Source: Chondrus crispus (Eukaryota; Rhodophyta; Florideophyceae; Gigartinales; Gigartinaceae). Taken from it: a stretch of 64,000 nt of DNA. The position numbers and the translations under genes were made by a program. The notes beneath the pieces were generated by a model, which did no database searches, was not told where the DNA came from, and saw only the letters and a program-made list of their open reading frames with translations. The stretch spans positions 5,456 through 69,455 of the forward strand of contig NW_005179168.1 in assembly GCF_000350225.1 (NCBI RefSeq), in the 5' to 3' direction. Positions 32,939 through 43,593 of this stretch are shown one piece after another; position 1 is the stretch's first letter; the number at the start of each line of letters is the position of its first letter.

Positions 32939-34613
32939 TCATCCTGGTCTCGCGCGTGCGACTTGCGGCGGGAGGGGCAGTTTCTTCCTCCGGAAATACG
33001 TGACGGCCGCACTGCGGGGTAATTGCTCAATGGGCTCCCACATCGCGTCCTCGGGCGTATAGCCGTACCATTCCACCTTGAGAATCAAATCACCATTTTG
33101 ATAATCGTGGTCGGCGACCCGATCGATTACGTATTCCGTATTTTCCGTTTCCTCTCCTTTCTCTGAACTGTGCCCTTCCCCCTCCTGAAGATCTTCCCAC
33201 TCGTCCTCTTCTCTGGACTTTCCGAAATCGCGTAGGACCGGAAATGTCTCCGCTGTCGGCGCTTGACTAATTAGATTGTCCTGGTCCCCTGACGTAGGCG
33301 CACGGGTGTGAGGACATTCCTCGTCCTCCATTACCTCTCCTTCTTCGTTGAGCTCCGGCGCTCCCAGGAACTGTAGCGCTTGACGTAGGCCAGTTATCGG
33401 CGCGTAGTCCATCGGGCTTGGGGCTAACTCCACCCTGTCTCGCGATACGCGTTCCTCCTGATCGCCAATGGCAATGACTACCGTATGTTGATCCGATCTT
33501 TTAACCTGATAAGGTCCTGTAGCGACTTGTGCCAGCTTGTGTTTTGGTTCGCTAGCTGTGCCCTGCTCCTTCCGGAGGAACACGTAGGACCCCGGTGGGA
33601 TCTCATATTGCGGTTTGCGAAGGCGTGCGTCGAAATTTCGCTTGTACCGGGCTTGTTCCTTCCGCAAACTCCTATCGGTGCCTCGCATTAGGCTCTCCAA
33701 CCACGACTGCCATTTCAGGTAGTATGCTCGTGACGAGCTGAAATTCTCCAATGTTGGTTGTGCTTATAGCGCAATGTTTCTCGGCGCCCGAGCCAACACC
33801 AGCTCGAAGGGCGCAATGTTCGTAGTTCGATGAACTTGTGTGTTGTAGGCGAACGTCACAGCGTCGCTAAATAAGTCCTAGTCCTTGGGGTTCTCTCCAA
33901 CGTATTTTCGCAACGTGGAAGTCAGCGTGCGGTTAAATCTTTCAACTTGGCCGTTGGCTTGCGGGTGGTACGTAGTCGTGAACACATTGCGGATGCCGAG
34001 AATTCGAGAGACGTTCTGAAAGAACCGAGCCGTGAACTGTGTTCCATTGTCGGACAGCAGCTTGACCGGCGGTCCGTACACGAATACCCAATGGTGAACG
34101 AAGGCTTGTGCGATGTGCGCAGCTGATATCTTCTTCAACGGTACGGTTCGTACCAGTTTCGAGTATCGATCGCTGATCACGAGAATATACCGATTTCCCT
34201 GCTTAGTTGTAATTAGCTTGCCGAGGATGTCGATGGCGACAAATTCCAGCGGCGCTTTGGGCGTGAACAGCTTCATTTCCTTCGTGTTTTTTCTTAACTT
34301 CACCCTTTCCCGCGCACATGCCGTGCAGTTCTTCGCGACTGCGTAGCAGTCTAGGGCCATCGTAGACCAATAAAAATACATTCTCAAAGTCTTGTAAAGT
34401 TTCCTGCCTCCCGGGTGGCCTGCCAATTTTGCGTAGTGGCTCAACCCTAGGACGCGGTCCCTTAACGATTGTGGTATTACCACTTGTACAAACTCTGCCG
34501 CGGTACGGCATAGAGTGCCTTCGAGTTCCTCGGTCTCCACGCTGAACGTTCTCACCTTTCCGGCGTCCATTTCTTCCTTGATGCGATTGCAGAAGGGGTC
34601 GACGGCTTGCTCG
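32939..34613 (-). pseudogene. Gypsy-1 integrase with C-terminal chromodomain
   Basis: Continuous frame with the zinc region (SHYAKLAGHPGG ... CTACARERVKL), core AIDILGKL (D), LLSDNGTQF (D) and HPQANGQVERFNRT (E), the GPY-type module (VATGPYQVK), and a chromodomain at 33110-32960 (YVIDRVADHDYQNGDLILKV; WYGYTPEDAMWEP). Chromodomains direct integration to particular chromatin in chromoviruses. TAG 33880-33878 replaces a codon in NPK-D-x-D-LFSDA where homologues carry Trp, and a TAA lies at 33766-33764, so it is broken by two stops. The upstream end is cut by Gypsy-2; the missing link to RNase H is at 50534. Confidence 0.88.
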
Positions 34614-34618
34614 CGAAT

Positions 34619-35254
34619 TGTAGCATAAACACCCCCAGCGATAGGGGTGTATGCGCAGTTCGACCGAGACCCTTGTCGATGGGGAAGACGGGGGTGAAGC
34701 AGGACACCAGCTAACGGCACCGGGCAGCGGGCCCGGGTAGCGTGGTAGAGCGGAAACGGGGAGGACGCCGGTACGCGCGAGCGGTTCGACGCCTCGACGC
34801 CCCGGCGCGGTACTGGGTAAAGATCCAGTACCGACGGGCGGAGGCAGAGCCGACTCGTGGGCGTACCGCGCGCGTCCTCAACCGGCGCTCGGTGCCGCTC
34901 TAAGGTAATTAGCGAGCGTTACCTTAGAATAAGCGGGGAGTCGGACCTTGACCGTCGGTCGGTGACCAGTCCGTGCTTGTCCTCCTCCACCGCCGCCGGT
35001 CCGCTCCATATTTAATATACAAAACAATCTATAACACTACAGTACCGAAGCACTGTAGTGGTCTACTGTAGTACCGATCGGACCGTACTGTAATACTGTG
35101 AGCCATCGTGGCTGACAGAACACGTGTATGCGCGTGCGGCCTGTACTGGAGGGGTACACGTGGCCACGCGCGGTAGTACTGTAGAGCCCGAGGCTCTACA
35201 GTATTGGATCCGTTGTTGATCTAATCTAAAAAGCCCCAGGGGGGTTATACTACA
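34619..35254 (-). repeat. Gypsy-2 3' LTR
   Basis: 636 bp. It contains small hairpins also present in the other copy: CTAAGGTAA...TTACCTTAG, and CTGTAGAGCC-CGA-GGCTCTACAG near 35178. The polypurine tract (complement of GGCCCCCCCCCCTTAAG) abuts it at 35255. Confidence 0.95.
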
Positions 35255-35313
35255 CGGCCCCCCCCCCTTAAGCGGGGACGTCCGCGTCCACGGGTGCTTG
35301 TAGAGCGCGAGCC

Positions 35314-37983
35314 ATGTCTAACCGCGTCCTCGATACGGTCCCTTCCGCTCCTTACCACGACTCCGCTCTCTGGGCGGTATTCTCGGCGTCTTGCCCCGTG
35401 CGCCTTCGCGTGCGCGCTGATTCCTCGCCCTTCTCCCCTGCAACCGGCGATCTCGCTTCCCTTTCGTCTCCGTCGCCCCCTCTTAACCGGGTGGTCGTGC
35501 GCACGCCCTCTGGGATCGGCCTCAGCATCACCTTGTTAACCCTTCGGAGGGGGTCCCTTTTTCTTCCTCTGCCGGGGCGAGCACTCTTTCTTTTCCCTGC
35601 CCCCGAGCTCGCCTTCTCCCCCGTCTGCATACTCGGCTCACGCCCCGGCATCATCAATATGCCGTCTCCCACTACCCCTCAGGGCGGTATCACGCTTCCT
35701 CGGCCAGCTCCGGGCAGTGGGTCGGACGAGCTGGTCGTTTGCTCATCGGCTATGGACGACCGCACCCCCGTCGAGGGGGTGCCCTCACAGTCCGTTTCGG
35801 TCGCCCCCAACTCCTCCGCTCCGGCGCCCTGGTGGCCCCCGAGACCATTCCGAAAATCCCGAGGTCCCCGAACGTCTACAGTAGCCGAGGAGATCGGTCC
35901 CTTGCCGACCGTCGCTCCGCCTCCTGCGGCCCATCCGTCCTTGGTGACGGGGGGTCCGATGCTCCTTCCGCCTGCGCCGATCGATGGCGCGGGCGGCCCA
36001 ACCGGCGGCGGATTCACGGTATGGCCGCGCGATGGTCCGTACCAGCCCGTCGTGGGCTCATACGGGGCTTCCGGAAGTTGTCGGTGCCCCGGTGCGCCGA
36101 CTACTTCCTCTTGGCTCGGCCGGATCGCAGAGGAGGAGGTGTCCGACACCTCCACGCAGTGGCTGGGGGTGCCCGTAGAGCGGTCCATTCCGCTGCCGCT
36201 TGGTCGCCTGAACTACGCGTGGCGCCGCCACGCTCGGTCGGGCGTTACCGTTGGGGAGCTCCTGGCGAGGGCGCACTTGCGCCCCGATCTACGCCGGGTT
36301 CGCACCATCTACGAGGGTGGCCTCGCAGCAGAGGCGTCCGTTGCCTTGGGTCGTCTCTTGTCTGAGGGCGACGGCGCCCCTTATCAAATTCCGGACGAGA
36401 TACCCAGTGACAGGACGTTCGTCTATAGTATCGAGGAGGCGGAATACGTTGACCGAATGTCGACGTATCTCTTCCATCGGGGCCCTCGAGATCCCCGTCG
36501 GTTGGTCCTCTCGGAGGTAGCGGGGCTGTACGTCAGCCCGCGTCCTCGTACTCACTCCCGGGCTCGCGCAGCTCTCTAAAAGTCCGCCTGCGCGCTTATG
36601 CGTATCCATCGTATTGCCTTAGCCCCCAACGATTGGTCGGCCTACCGCCATAATGAAGAGGACGACGGCCGAGTCTTCCCGTCCGCTGTCTTTTCCCCGG
36701 GCCTATCGCGGGGCGATTTCCCGGAACTTCCTCCAAGCATAGGGGAGGCACTCCCATCGTTGGGGGTGCATCCGTTACTCCCCTACGCTTTGAGGCATTT
36801 CGGCTTCGCGGGTACTGACTCGAAGCATCCAGCCTACGAGGAGTTGGTCTACAATTACGAGGGTGAGTGGGCGTGGTCAACTTGCAACGCTTTCATGAGC
36901 GAGGTCGCCCTGCACGGGCGCGTTTTCGTACAGCCCATCGGTGTGCTGTCCTTTCTTGGTCGGGTCGCGCCGTCGCTGCCCGACGTGGCGTTGCACCCCT
37001 TGGAGCGCAGCTCCCCGTCTGTCCCGTGGACCTACTCTTCGGTTCTCGACTTGATGCACCGCGCCGTTGCGGTGCCCGAACGCAATCGGCGGCCGTGGAC
37101 TGACTACACAACCGGGGCCCAGAGCTTCTTCCTCGCCTACGCTTTAAAAGGAGACGCCTTCGTGGCTCGTTCGGGCTCCAGTGCAGTGTGTTCCTCTCGT
37201 GGCAAAGGAGGTGTCGGGTCCACGGCGCGAGAGGCGCGGCGGAAGAGATATCGTGACCTCGATGGCGAATCCCCAGCCATCGCAGTGCGGGCTCATCCCG
37301 AAGTCGGTCACGATACGGCGGCGGGGACTACGTTGCCTCCGCTGCCTTCCCTAGGATCGGTTGGGTACCCTGGTACACCGCGATTCACTGTGCTTAGTCT
37401 CGACCTAGCTCGTCGCGAGATCACCGCCATCCCCAGGTTGTCCCGCGCCCTGGGGAGCTTAATTGACCGCACCTGGAATGTGGAGGGTCTACTTCGGACC
37501 CTGACGAATTGGTACCTTGAGCGCAGTAGCGAAGCGCGTCGCCTCGAAACGGAGCGTCAGTCTTTTGCCGCTGAACGTGACTCTCTTGCGGCACAGCTGC
37601 GCGACGCCCGGTGCGAGCTCGAGGTTCTACGCGGTGCCTCCTCACGTCGCGCGGGCGATCTCCAGCGCGCCGTCGTCGACCGCCATCGGTATCGCGGAGA
37701 ACGGGACGCGCTCAGAGCCGCTCGTGTTGGGCTCCCGGAGCGTGCTGCGCCCACGCCGCGGCAGAATCTTCGAGATCCTTATGAGGGTCGCGGGTACGGC
37801 CTCTCGACGACCGACGCACTCGCGACCTCTGCTGATCCGCCTCGGGGTTGGACTCCCCACGGAGAGGCCACACTTCCTCCGCTCCATGAAATGAAGCCCG
37901 AGTTGCAGTTTCATCCAAGTTATTGCCCCCCGAGGGCGCGTGCTCCAGGGTCGTCGGAACCCTCCAACGATACGAACCGTTGA
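35314..37983 (+). CDS. Antisense cargo ORF of Gypsy-2 (about 890 codons, one in-frame TAA)
   Basis: Opposite strand to gag-pol, beginning 60 bp from the 3' LTR. Two ORFs (35314-36579, 421 codons; 36598-37983, 461 codons) share one frame and are separated by a single TAA at 36577-36579. The first is Pro/Ser-rich, then folded (GVTVGELLARAHLRPDLRRV, YSIEEAEYVDRMSTYLFH). The second has FPELPPSIGEALPSLGVHPL, FFLAYALKGDAFVARS and a coiled coil near the end (ERSSEARRLETERQSFAAER). No known family. A short stretch (FFLAY...AF-VARS) is reminiscent of the Gypsy-1 cargo (YFLAY...EIARS), too little to prove homology. The adjacent LTR could supply a promoter on this strand. Confidence 0.6.
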
Positions 37984-40900
37984 GCGTACAAGCATAGCGA
38001 CCGGCTCTCGACATCCCTAGTCATTTCCTTCCCGTAAAGCCCCTAAGGCAATTCCTCGCGTGTTTTTCTCCTACGCTCGCGGAAGGCCTCCTCCCTGGTC
38101 TGGACAAGAAAAAAAGTGGGGCGGGTCTCGGATTTGTTGACGTCCCACCCGGCGTCCTTTCATGCTGTTCGAACATGGCTCTCTTCGTAGAGCAACGGGA
38201 GGCGCGGGGTCCGTTGCGCGTCGTACTGTAGACTTGCCGGCCCTCGCCACCGATGGCGAGGGCGCGGCGCGCAACGACGCGCGACGACAATCCTTATCCT
38301 GATCGTCCCCCACGCAATCAGAAAATCATCCCAAAAATTGTCATAATTTCCCGCGAAAACAATTTCTGCCAAAAAATCAGAGCACGGTTCCTGATTGGTG
38401 CGCTGTCGTCTGAGGAAGAAATCTTCCCAAAATTAAATCATGGCACGCGCCGTGATTAGCGACAAAAAGTTCTAATTGGGGCTGACAGTACACGTGTGTG
38501 CGCTCTTTGGTCGAGCGCGTACACGTGTACACGTGCGGCCCCTGCAAAATGAACTGTCTGCCGTCGCCATAGCGGTGTCGTAGGGTATCCGTCTCCCGTC
38601 GCGCCGATACGAGGCGGAGATGCTCCGGCTCTGGGCGTTGGAAGTAGTCTTCGTGAGCCGTCGCCGGCGCGGCAGTGCGCCCCGGCCGGTCTACTATTTG
38701 CTAGCGCGTCCTTACTACGTCGTTCATCACAGCCATTGCTGACGCGGTGCGGGTCTCGTCCCTTCATCTTTCACGCCGAATGGGAAGTGTTTCCATCTGT
38801 CGTACTTGTACCGTCCCCTGCGCGCGCCGTCCTTCGGCGTGGCGCGCGCGCGCAAGGTACTGACATGGCCGCCGTCGTGCTGGCCGGGAGGGGTCGGAAG
38901 GCTCCCCGACTTCGCTTTTCCCAATCAGGCTCGCTGGCGCACAGGAACTTGTTCTTCGCACTCCGCCCACTGTGCAGAAATCGAGGTCTGGCCTGCCGTG
39001 CGTCGCCCCTGGCGTAAGCCGGCCGGGTGGTGTCTCTCCGTCGATATTCGCGTGGCCGTTGTTTCTTCTTCTACACGTTTGCGACGCTTTGGTTCCGTGC
39101 GCTCTCTGCGCGAAGATCGTCGTCCAGCCACCGTCGGCCTAGGGTGCCTCCTTCATGCTTGCACCGAGTGACGGTGTAGAACGGGCGTACGCCGAGTTTG
39201 CCACTGTTGCCCTTCCAGAGCCTGTCGTTGTCGTAGCGCGCGTTCGAACCTACCCGCGGTCCGGTGAGGGAGTTTAGTCCTCGAACTACTCTCCGCGGTC
39301 GCGGCCGCGCCAGACTGAAGCGACTGCTCCCCGTTCCTTTCCAGTCCAGCCGAGTTTTCGCGGCTATTACTTCGTTGCCCCCTTCGAGTAGCCCGGTGTT
39401 CTCTCCTTACCACGACCTGTCGGTGGCCGCCTTTGCTTCGTCTTGTACGGCGAGTTCTACGTTTTACAGGTGCCCTTCCCGCGAGACGTCTCGCGAACAC
39501 CCAGTCCGAACTCACAAGAGTTCGGTCTTCTCGCAATTTATCCCATTCTGCACCTCCGTCCTTGCCCCGAGTCCCGTCCTTGCGCGCATCGGGAGGGTCG
39601 GTTGCTGTCCTCGGGCCCCCCGCGGCGGGGTCCTCGGCGCTGCCGTTCCCGTTGGGATACCTTCGCCGTCCGTTGAGCGTGCGTGCCGCTCCCTTTGGAG
39701 AGCGTCCCGCGCGCTTCTACAATCCCCAAAATTCCGCGAATGTGGGCTTTCGTACTCGAGATGCACGTCACGCCGGTAGGTTGTAGATGGTAGCCCGCTC
39801 GTCGTGCGTGAAAAATCCCGCTACAAGGTACCCAGCATGAATGCCCATCGCCCGGCGGGAGGCGTCGTCCTTCGTCCCGTGTTGTTGTTCTTTGGGACCG
39901 GCTTCCCGTAGTCGTCATCGACAGCTTCGCGGTGTGTGGCTGCTCCCGAGTGTGACGCGCGTCGATAACGAGGTTCTGGGCGTGGCGTGTTCCTTCCCCG
40001 ACGGACGGCCCGGGAAATTACAGGGTCGTAGCGTCCACCCCGTGCGCCTCTCACGAACGCAGGACAGTGCGGCGGCGTTTGTAGCGCGGTCGGCGCGTTT
40101 GGTAGCGCAGCACGCGCTGCCAATTCCGTACCCCGAAGGTTGACCTCCTTCGGTGTGGTCAGCACATTACCGCCCGAGTAGACACCCCCCCTCTGCCACT
40201 ATGCGGTAAAGACTTAGGGTACCGTCGTCTGCTTCGATGTGTCCCCGGGTAGATGTCCGAGCCCGCCCTCAACAGTTCGACGCCGTACCGCGGTTATCTC
40301 CTGCGTCGCGCATTTTCCCTCCGATGCGTGCGACGCGGACGGGTGTGGCGAACGGTGACGTCGGCGTTTCGGGGACTCCGCCCTTCGGCGCGTCGACGGC
40401 GGGGCAGAGGTTCGTCAGTGGCCAACTCGGCGACAACTCCGCGTGTTCCTTGCCCTTCTGGGTCGTGGGGTGAAGGATACGCCATCTCAGTCCGTGATAG
40501 TAGATGGTGAGGGCGGGGGCCGGTCGCAATGATGCGTCTCAAAGCGCGGGGTTGCGCAGCGCGTGGGCGGCGGGAATCCGGGAGCGAACGGCGGCGCTCC
40601 AGGCATGAGCGGAAGCGCTCCCCTCCTCGGCATGATCGTGTGCGCCCCCCCTTTTCTCTTCCCTTGCCCACTCGAGTCGGGATTTGTTGTCCGCTGCGGA
40701 GGTCGCGTTTCCGTCGTCACATGCCAGCCCGCCGGACATGCTGCGATAGTCCAGCAATGCACGTGTCCGAGGCTTACTGCTTCCTTTTTTTCAAATTTTC
40801 ATACGGCGGCGGCGTCGGTGTGAGAAATCAAGCTTGCCTCGACTTTCCAGCAATGCACATGTCCACCGGTGCACTGTGGCCACCCCTACCCTTTTTGTCT

Positions 40901-41811
40901 ATATTTTTTTTCGGGAGGCGGTGGCGGTGGGGTTGCCCGTCGTACAGTACCTGGGCACGCCGCGCACGTGCTGCTGTAATTTTTCCCCATTAACTTTTTC
41001 GTTATTTTCGGGGTATGGTGGCGGCAGTGATTTGGTGATCGCGCAATCGGTGTTGGTGCATGGCGCGCACCTCCAGCGTCGCTCACGTGTAACGTTCTCA
41101 TGCCCCGTAATTTTCCTTATTACGGGGCATGTCTCGGCGGCGGATTTGAAGTGTCTCGCGTCCGTGCGCATATATTGGTGCCCCTCCGACCGAGTTGCCC
41201 TCGCTTCCTCGCTCTTATTGAACAGCCCTAGCGCGCGTTCTCCTGACGCCGCTCCCCTCGCCTGCGCGTCTGCCTGCGCGTTACGCGCGTCTTCTCGCAC
41301 ACAACCCAAATCGAAAGGACCATGATCCGGTCTTCTGCCGAGCTGTTTAACCCGGATGCTGATTGATGGCTCGCCGTGAGCCTGGAGGCTCTCCACCTTC
41401 TCGGATATTCCGAGCTTAGAGGAGGGCATTCTGGTCACTTACTCCGCCCACCAAGGGCTCTCGTGATTTCACCGCTGATCGCCTCGTTCGTCGGGCACCC
41501 CTCCTCGCCGTGGTTGCTGGACTTAACGGATCGTCCGGCAATCCTGTTCGGGGGGGGGGTCGTCCGACTTTTCCGATCCGAACGAGGTTTTGCAGTCCTC
41601 GTAATGTCGGTCATTACGAGGGCCCAACATTTTTTCAGGCAGTTCGTACTGTCCTGTTCTTATGTCTCGCGTTCTTGACGTCCGAGAAGTCAAGACGACT
41701 TGACTTGAACGCATCCCCGGCTGTGACCCTCCGATAGGGTCCGCCGACCTCCTTCGCTTTCTCTTTTAGTCTGTTCGTGCAGGCTGGGGTTAATCCGCGA
41801 AGGAGCGGTTG
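37984..41811. other. Gypsy-2 non-coding spacer
   Basis: 3.8 kb, GC-rich, no ORF with recognisable domains. It contains hairpins at 41099-41131 (12-bp arms, CATGCCCCGTAA) and 41597-41621 (10-bp arms, CCTCGTAATG). At 38481-38502 it shares GCTGACAGTACACGTGT with the Gypsy-2 LTR. Confidence 0.5.
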
Positions 41812-41850
41812 AGGGCCCCCCCCTTAAGCGTGAACGTCCGCGTTCACGGT
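41812..41850 (-). other. Internal polypurine tract / duplicated end-of-pol module
   Basis: On the minus strand the chromodomain ORF stop TAA runs straight into GGGGGGGGCC. The plus-strand sequence TTAAGCG..ACGTCCGCGT.CACGG after a C-run is repeated next to the 3' LTR at 35255-35292 with few mismatches. It may serve as a central polypurine tract or mark the junction where the cargo entered. Confidence 0.7.
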
Positions 41851-43422
41851 TTGGGTGAGGTCTCTGCCGGTACGTCTCCGGAGGCGTTGGGCGTAACGAG
41901 ACACCAACTCCTCCGGGACGTGAGTCCGTGCAGCCCAAGTGGGTGTGTCGTAATCCGCCCACTTGATGAGGAACTCCGTAGTTCCGTCTTCCATGACTCG
42001 ATGTCTCAGTAGCCGTTCAACGGCATACTGCGTTCCCGCGGTGACCTTATCGGCGAGGTCCCGTGGGGTCGTCGTACTTGCTCGTGGCGGGTCTATCGGA
42101 GACGGCGCGTACACGCAGCGGTCGGCGGAGACTCGCTCGGTGACCCCATCACGATCGATCGTGATGGTTCGACGGTCATTGGCGAGCACGCGGTAGGGTC
42201 CGACAGCGGGCGAGGCGAGCTTGTTCGACGTCTTAGCCCCATCGGTGGGGTTGAGATATACGTATTCTCCGGGACGGAGCCGGGAATTAATACGTCGTAT
42301 GCGCTTATCGAAGTCGCGCTTGTAGCGAGCCTGCGTCCGACGCAGGCTCCCGTAGGCCTTTTGGATAGTCGAGTCCAAGGTCTTGAGGAACTCGGCACGT
42401 TGGTTCCCCCTATCAGAAGGGGGCGCGTCGCCGTCCGCCCGTCGGAGAGAGAACTCTGGCGGTGGCCTGCTGAGCACGAGCTCAAACGGCGTGGTGCGTG
42501 TGGTGCGATGTACGTGGGAGTTGTACGCGTACGTAAGCGGCCCCACGTACACATCCCAGTCGTCCTGGTGTTCACCCACGTAGTTCCGCAGCATCGAGGC
42601 GATTGTTCGGTTATATCGCTCGACTTGCCCGTTCGCCTGGGGATGGTACGCCGAAGTGTACAAATTCGTTATCCCCAGAACGCGGCACGTGCTGTGGAAG
42701 AACTTGACGTTAAACTGAGGTCCGTTATCGGACAGCAACGTGCGCGGGACGCCGTACTTAAACACCCACGATTCGCAGAACGCAACCGCGACGGTGTACG
42801 CGGTTATCGTGCGGAGCGCAACAACTTGCGTCAGTTTACTGAAGCGGTCCGTAATCACGAGCAGGAATCGTTTTCCTGTCTTCGTCTTGGGGAGCGGCCC
42901 CAAGATGTCGATCGCGAGGCTCTCGAGGGGCCTCGTAGCTGGAAACAATCTCAATCGGTTGAGATGTTTCCTCAGCTTGACCCGGTTCATCGCGCAGGTT
43001 CGACACCCTCGCACTGTGGCTGCTACGTCTGCAGCCAGGTGGGGCCAGTAGTACTCGCGTCGAAGTGTGTAGTACATACGGTTCTGGCCCGGGTGCCCCG
43101 CGATGGCCGGGTTGTGGCACAGGCGAAGGAGCCTGGCGCGAAGCGTCCGAGGTACCACCACCTGAACAATACCAGGGTCGAAGGGGTGTCTCCGTTTGAG
43201 CACCCCTTGGTGGTCCTCGAAGAACGCAGAGTCCCGGGACTCTGACTGTCGTGCCAAAACGGTTTGGCAGAAGTCATCCACGCGTTGCTCCTCGACTATC
43301 TCCTCTATCGTAAGAGGGGCCGGAAGGTCGTCCTGCGGTGGGGCGACCGGGGCATCGAGCACACCAGCCTCGGGGTCTTCGGCACGCTGGATGTCGGCGG
43401 CGTCGAACTCGTCGTTCTCCTC
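41824..43422 (-). CDS. Gypsy-2 integrase with chromodomain
   Basis: 512 codons from M at 43362; the frame is open from 43422. Zinc finger HNPAIAGHPGQNRMYY...CRTCAMN; catalytic AIDILGPLP (D), LLSDNGPQF (D), HPQANGQVERYNRT (E); GPY module SPAVGPYRVL; chromodomain near residues 435-490 (YAVERLLRHRVMEDGTTEFL, IKWADYDTPTW). It is in the same frame as the RT ORF upstream, separated by two TAG codons (43596-43594 and 43425-43423), so it belongs to one pol frame. It ends exactly at a polypurine run. Confidence 0.9.
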   Translation of the reverse strand, partial: EENDEFDAADIQRAEDPEAGVLDAPVAPPQDDLPAPLTIEEIVEEQRVDDFCQTVLARQSESRDSAFFEDHQGVLKRRHPFDPGIVQVVVPRTLRARLLRLCHNPAIAGHPGQNRMYYTLRREYYWPHLAADVAATVRGCRTCAMNRVKLRKHLNRLRLFPATRPLESLAIDILGPLPKTKTGKRFLLVITDRFSKLTQVVALRTITAYTVAVAFCESWVFKYGVPRTLLSDNGPQFNVKFFHSTCRVLGITNLYTSAYHPQANGQVERYNRTIASMLRNYVGEHQDDWDVYVGPLTYAYNSHVHRTTRTTPFELVLSRPPPEFSLRRADGDAPPSDRGNQRAEFLKTLDSTIQKAYGSLRRTQARYKRDFDKRIRRINSRLRPGEYVYLNPTDGAKTSNKLASPAVGPYRVLANDRRTITIDRDGVTERVSADRCVYAPSPIDPPRASTTTPRDLADKVTAGTQYAVERLLRHRVMEDGTTEFLIKWADYDTPTWAARTHVPEELVSRYAQRLRRRTGRDLTQTVNADVHA

Positions 43423-43593
43423 CTAAAACGAATTGGGTCCTTGGAGAGCGGGGGCTTCGTCGTCGCCCCTCGGTTCGTCGCGCGTCCGTGCGCGCGACCT
43501 TGTTCGGGCTTCGGCTTGGTTCCGTGTCGTTACGAAGACATGGAGGGCCTGATGATCACAACTGCCGGTACAAGAGTGGTCCGCGAGCTCGTT

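Noticed and set aside
35739..36365. 208-codon and other overlapping ORFs over the Gypsy-2 cargo
   Set aside because: GC-rich DNA leaves several frames open; only the frame shared by 35314-36579 and 36598-37983 is coherent over the full length.
36528..36582. Intron removing the TAA in the Gypsy-2 antisense ORF (GTACGT donor at 36528)
   Set aside because: Splicing to either nearby AG shifts the frame into early stops.
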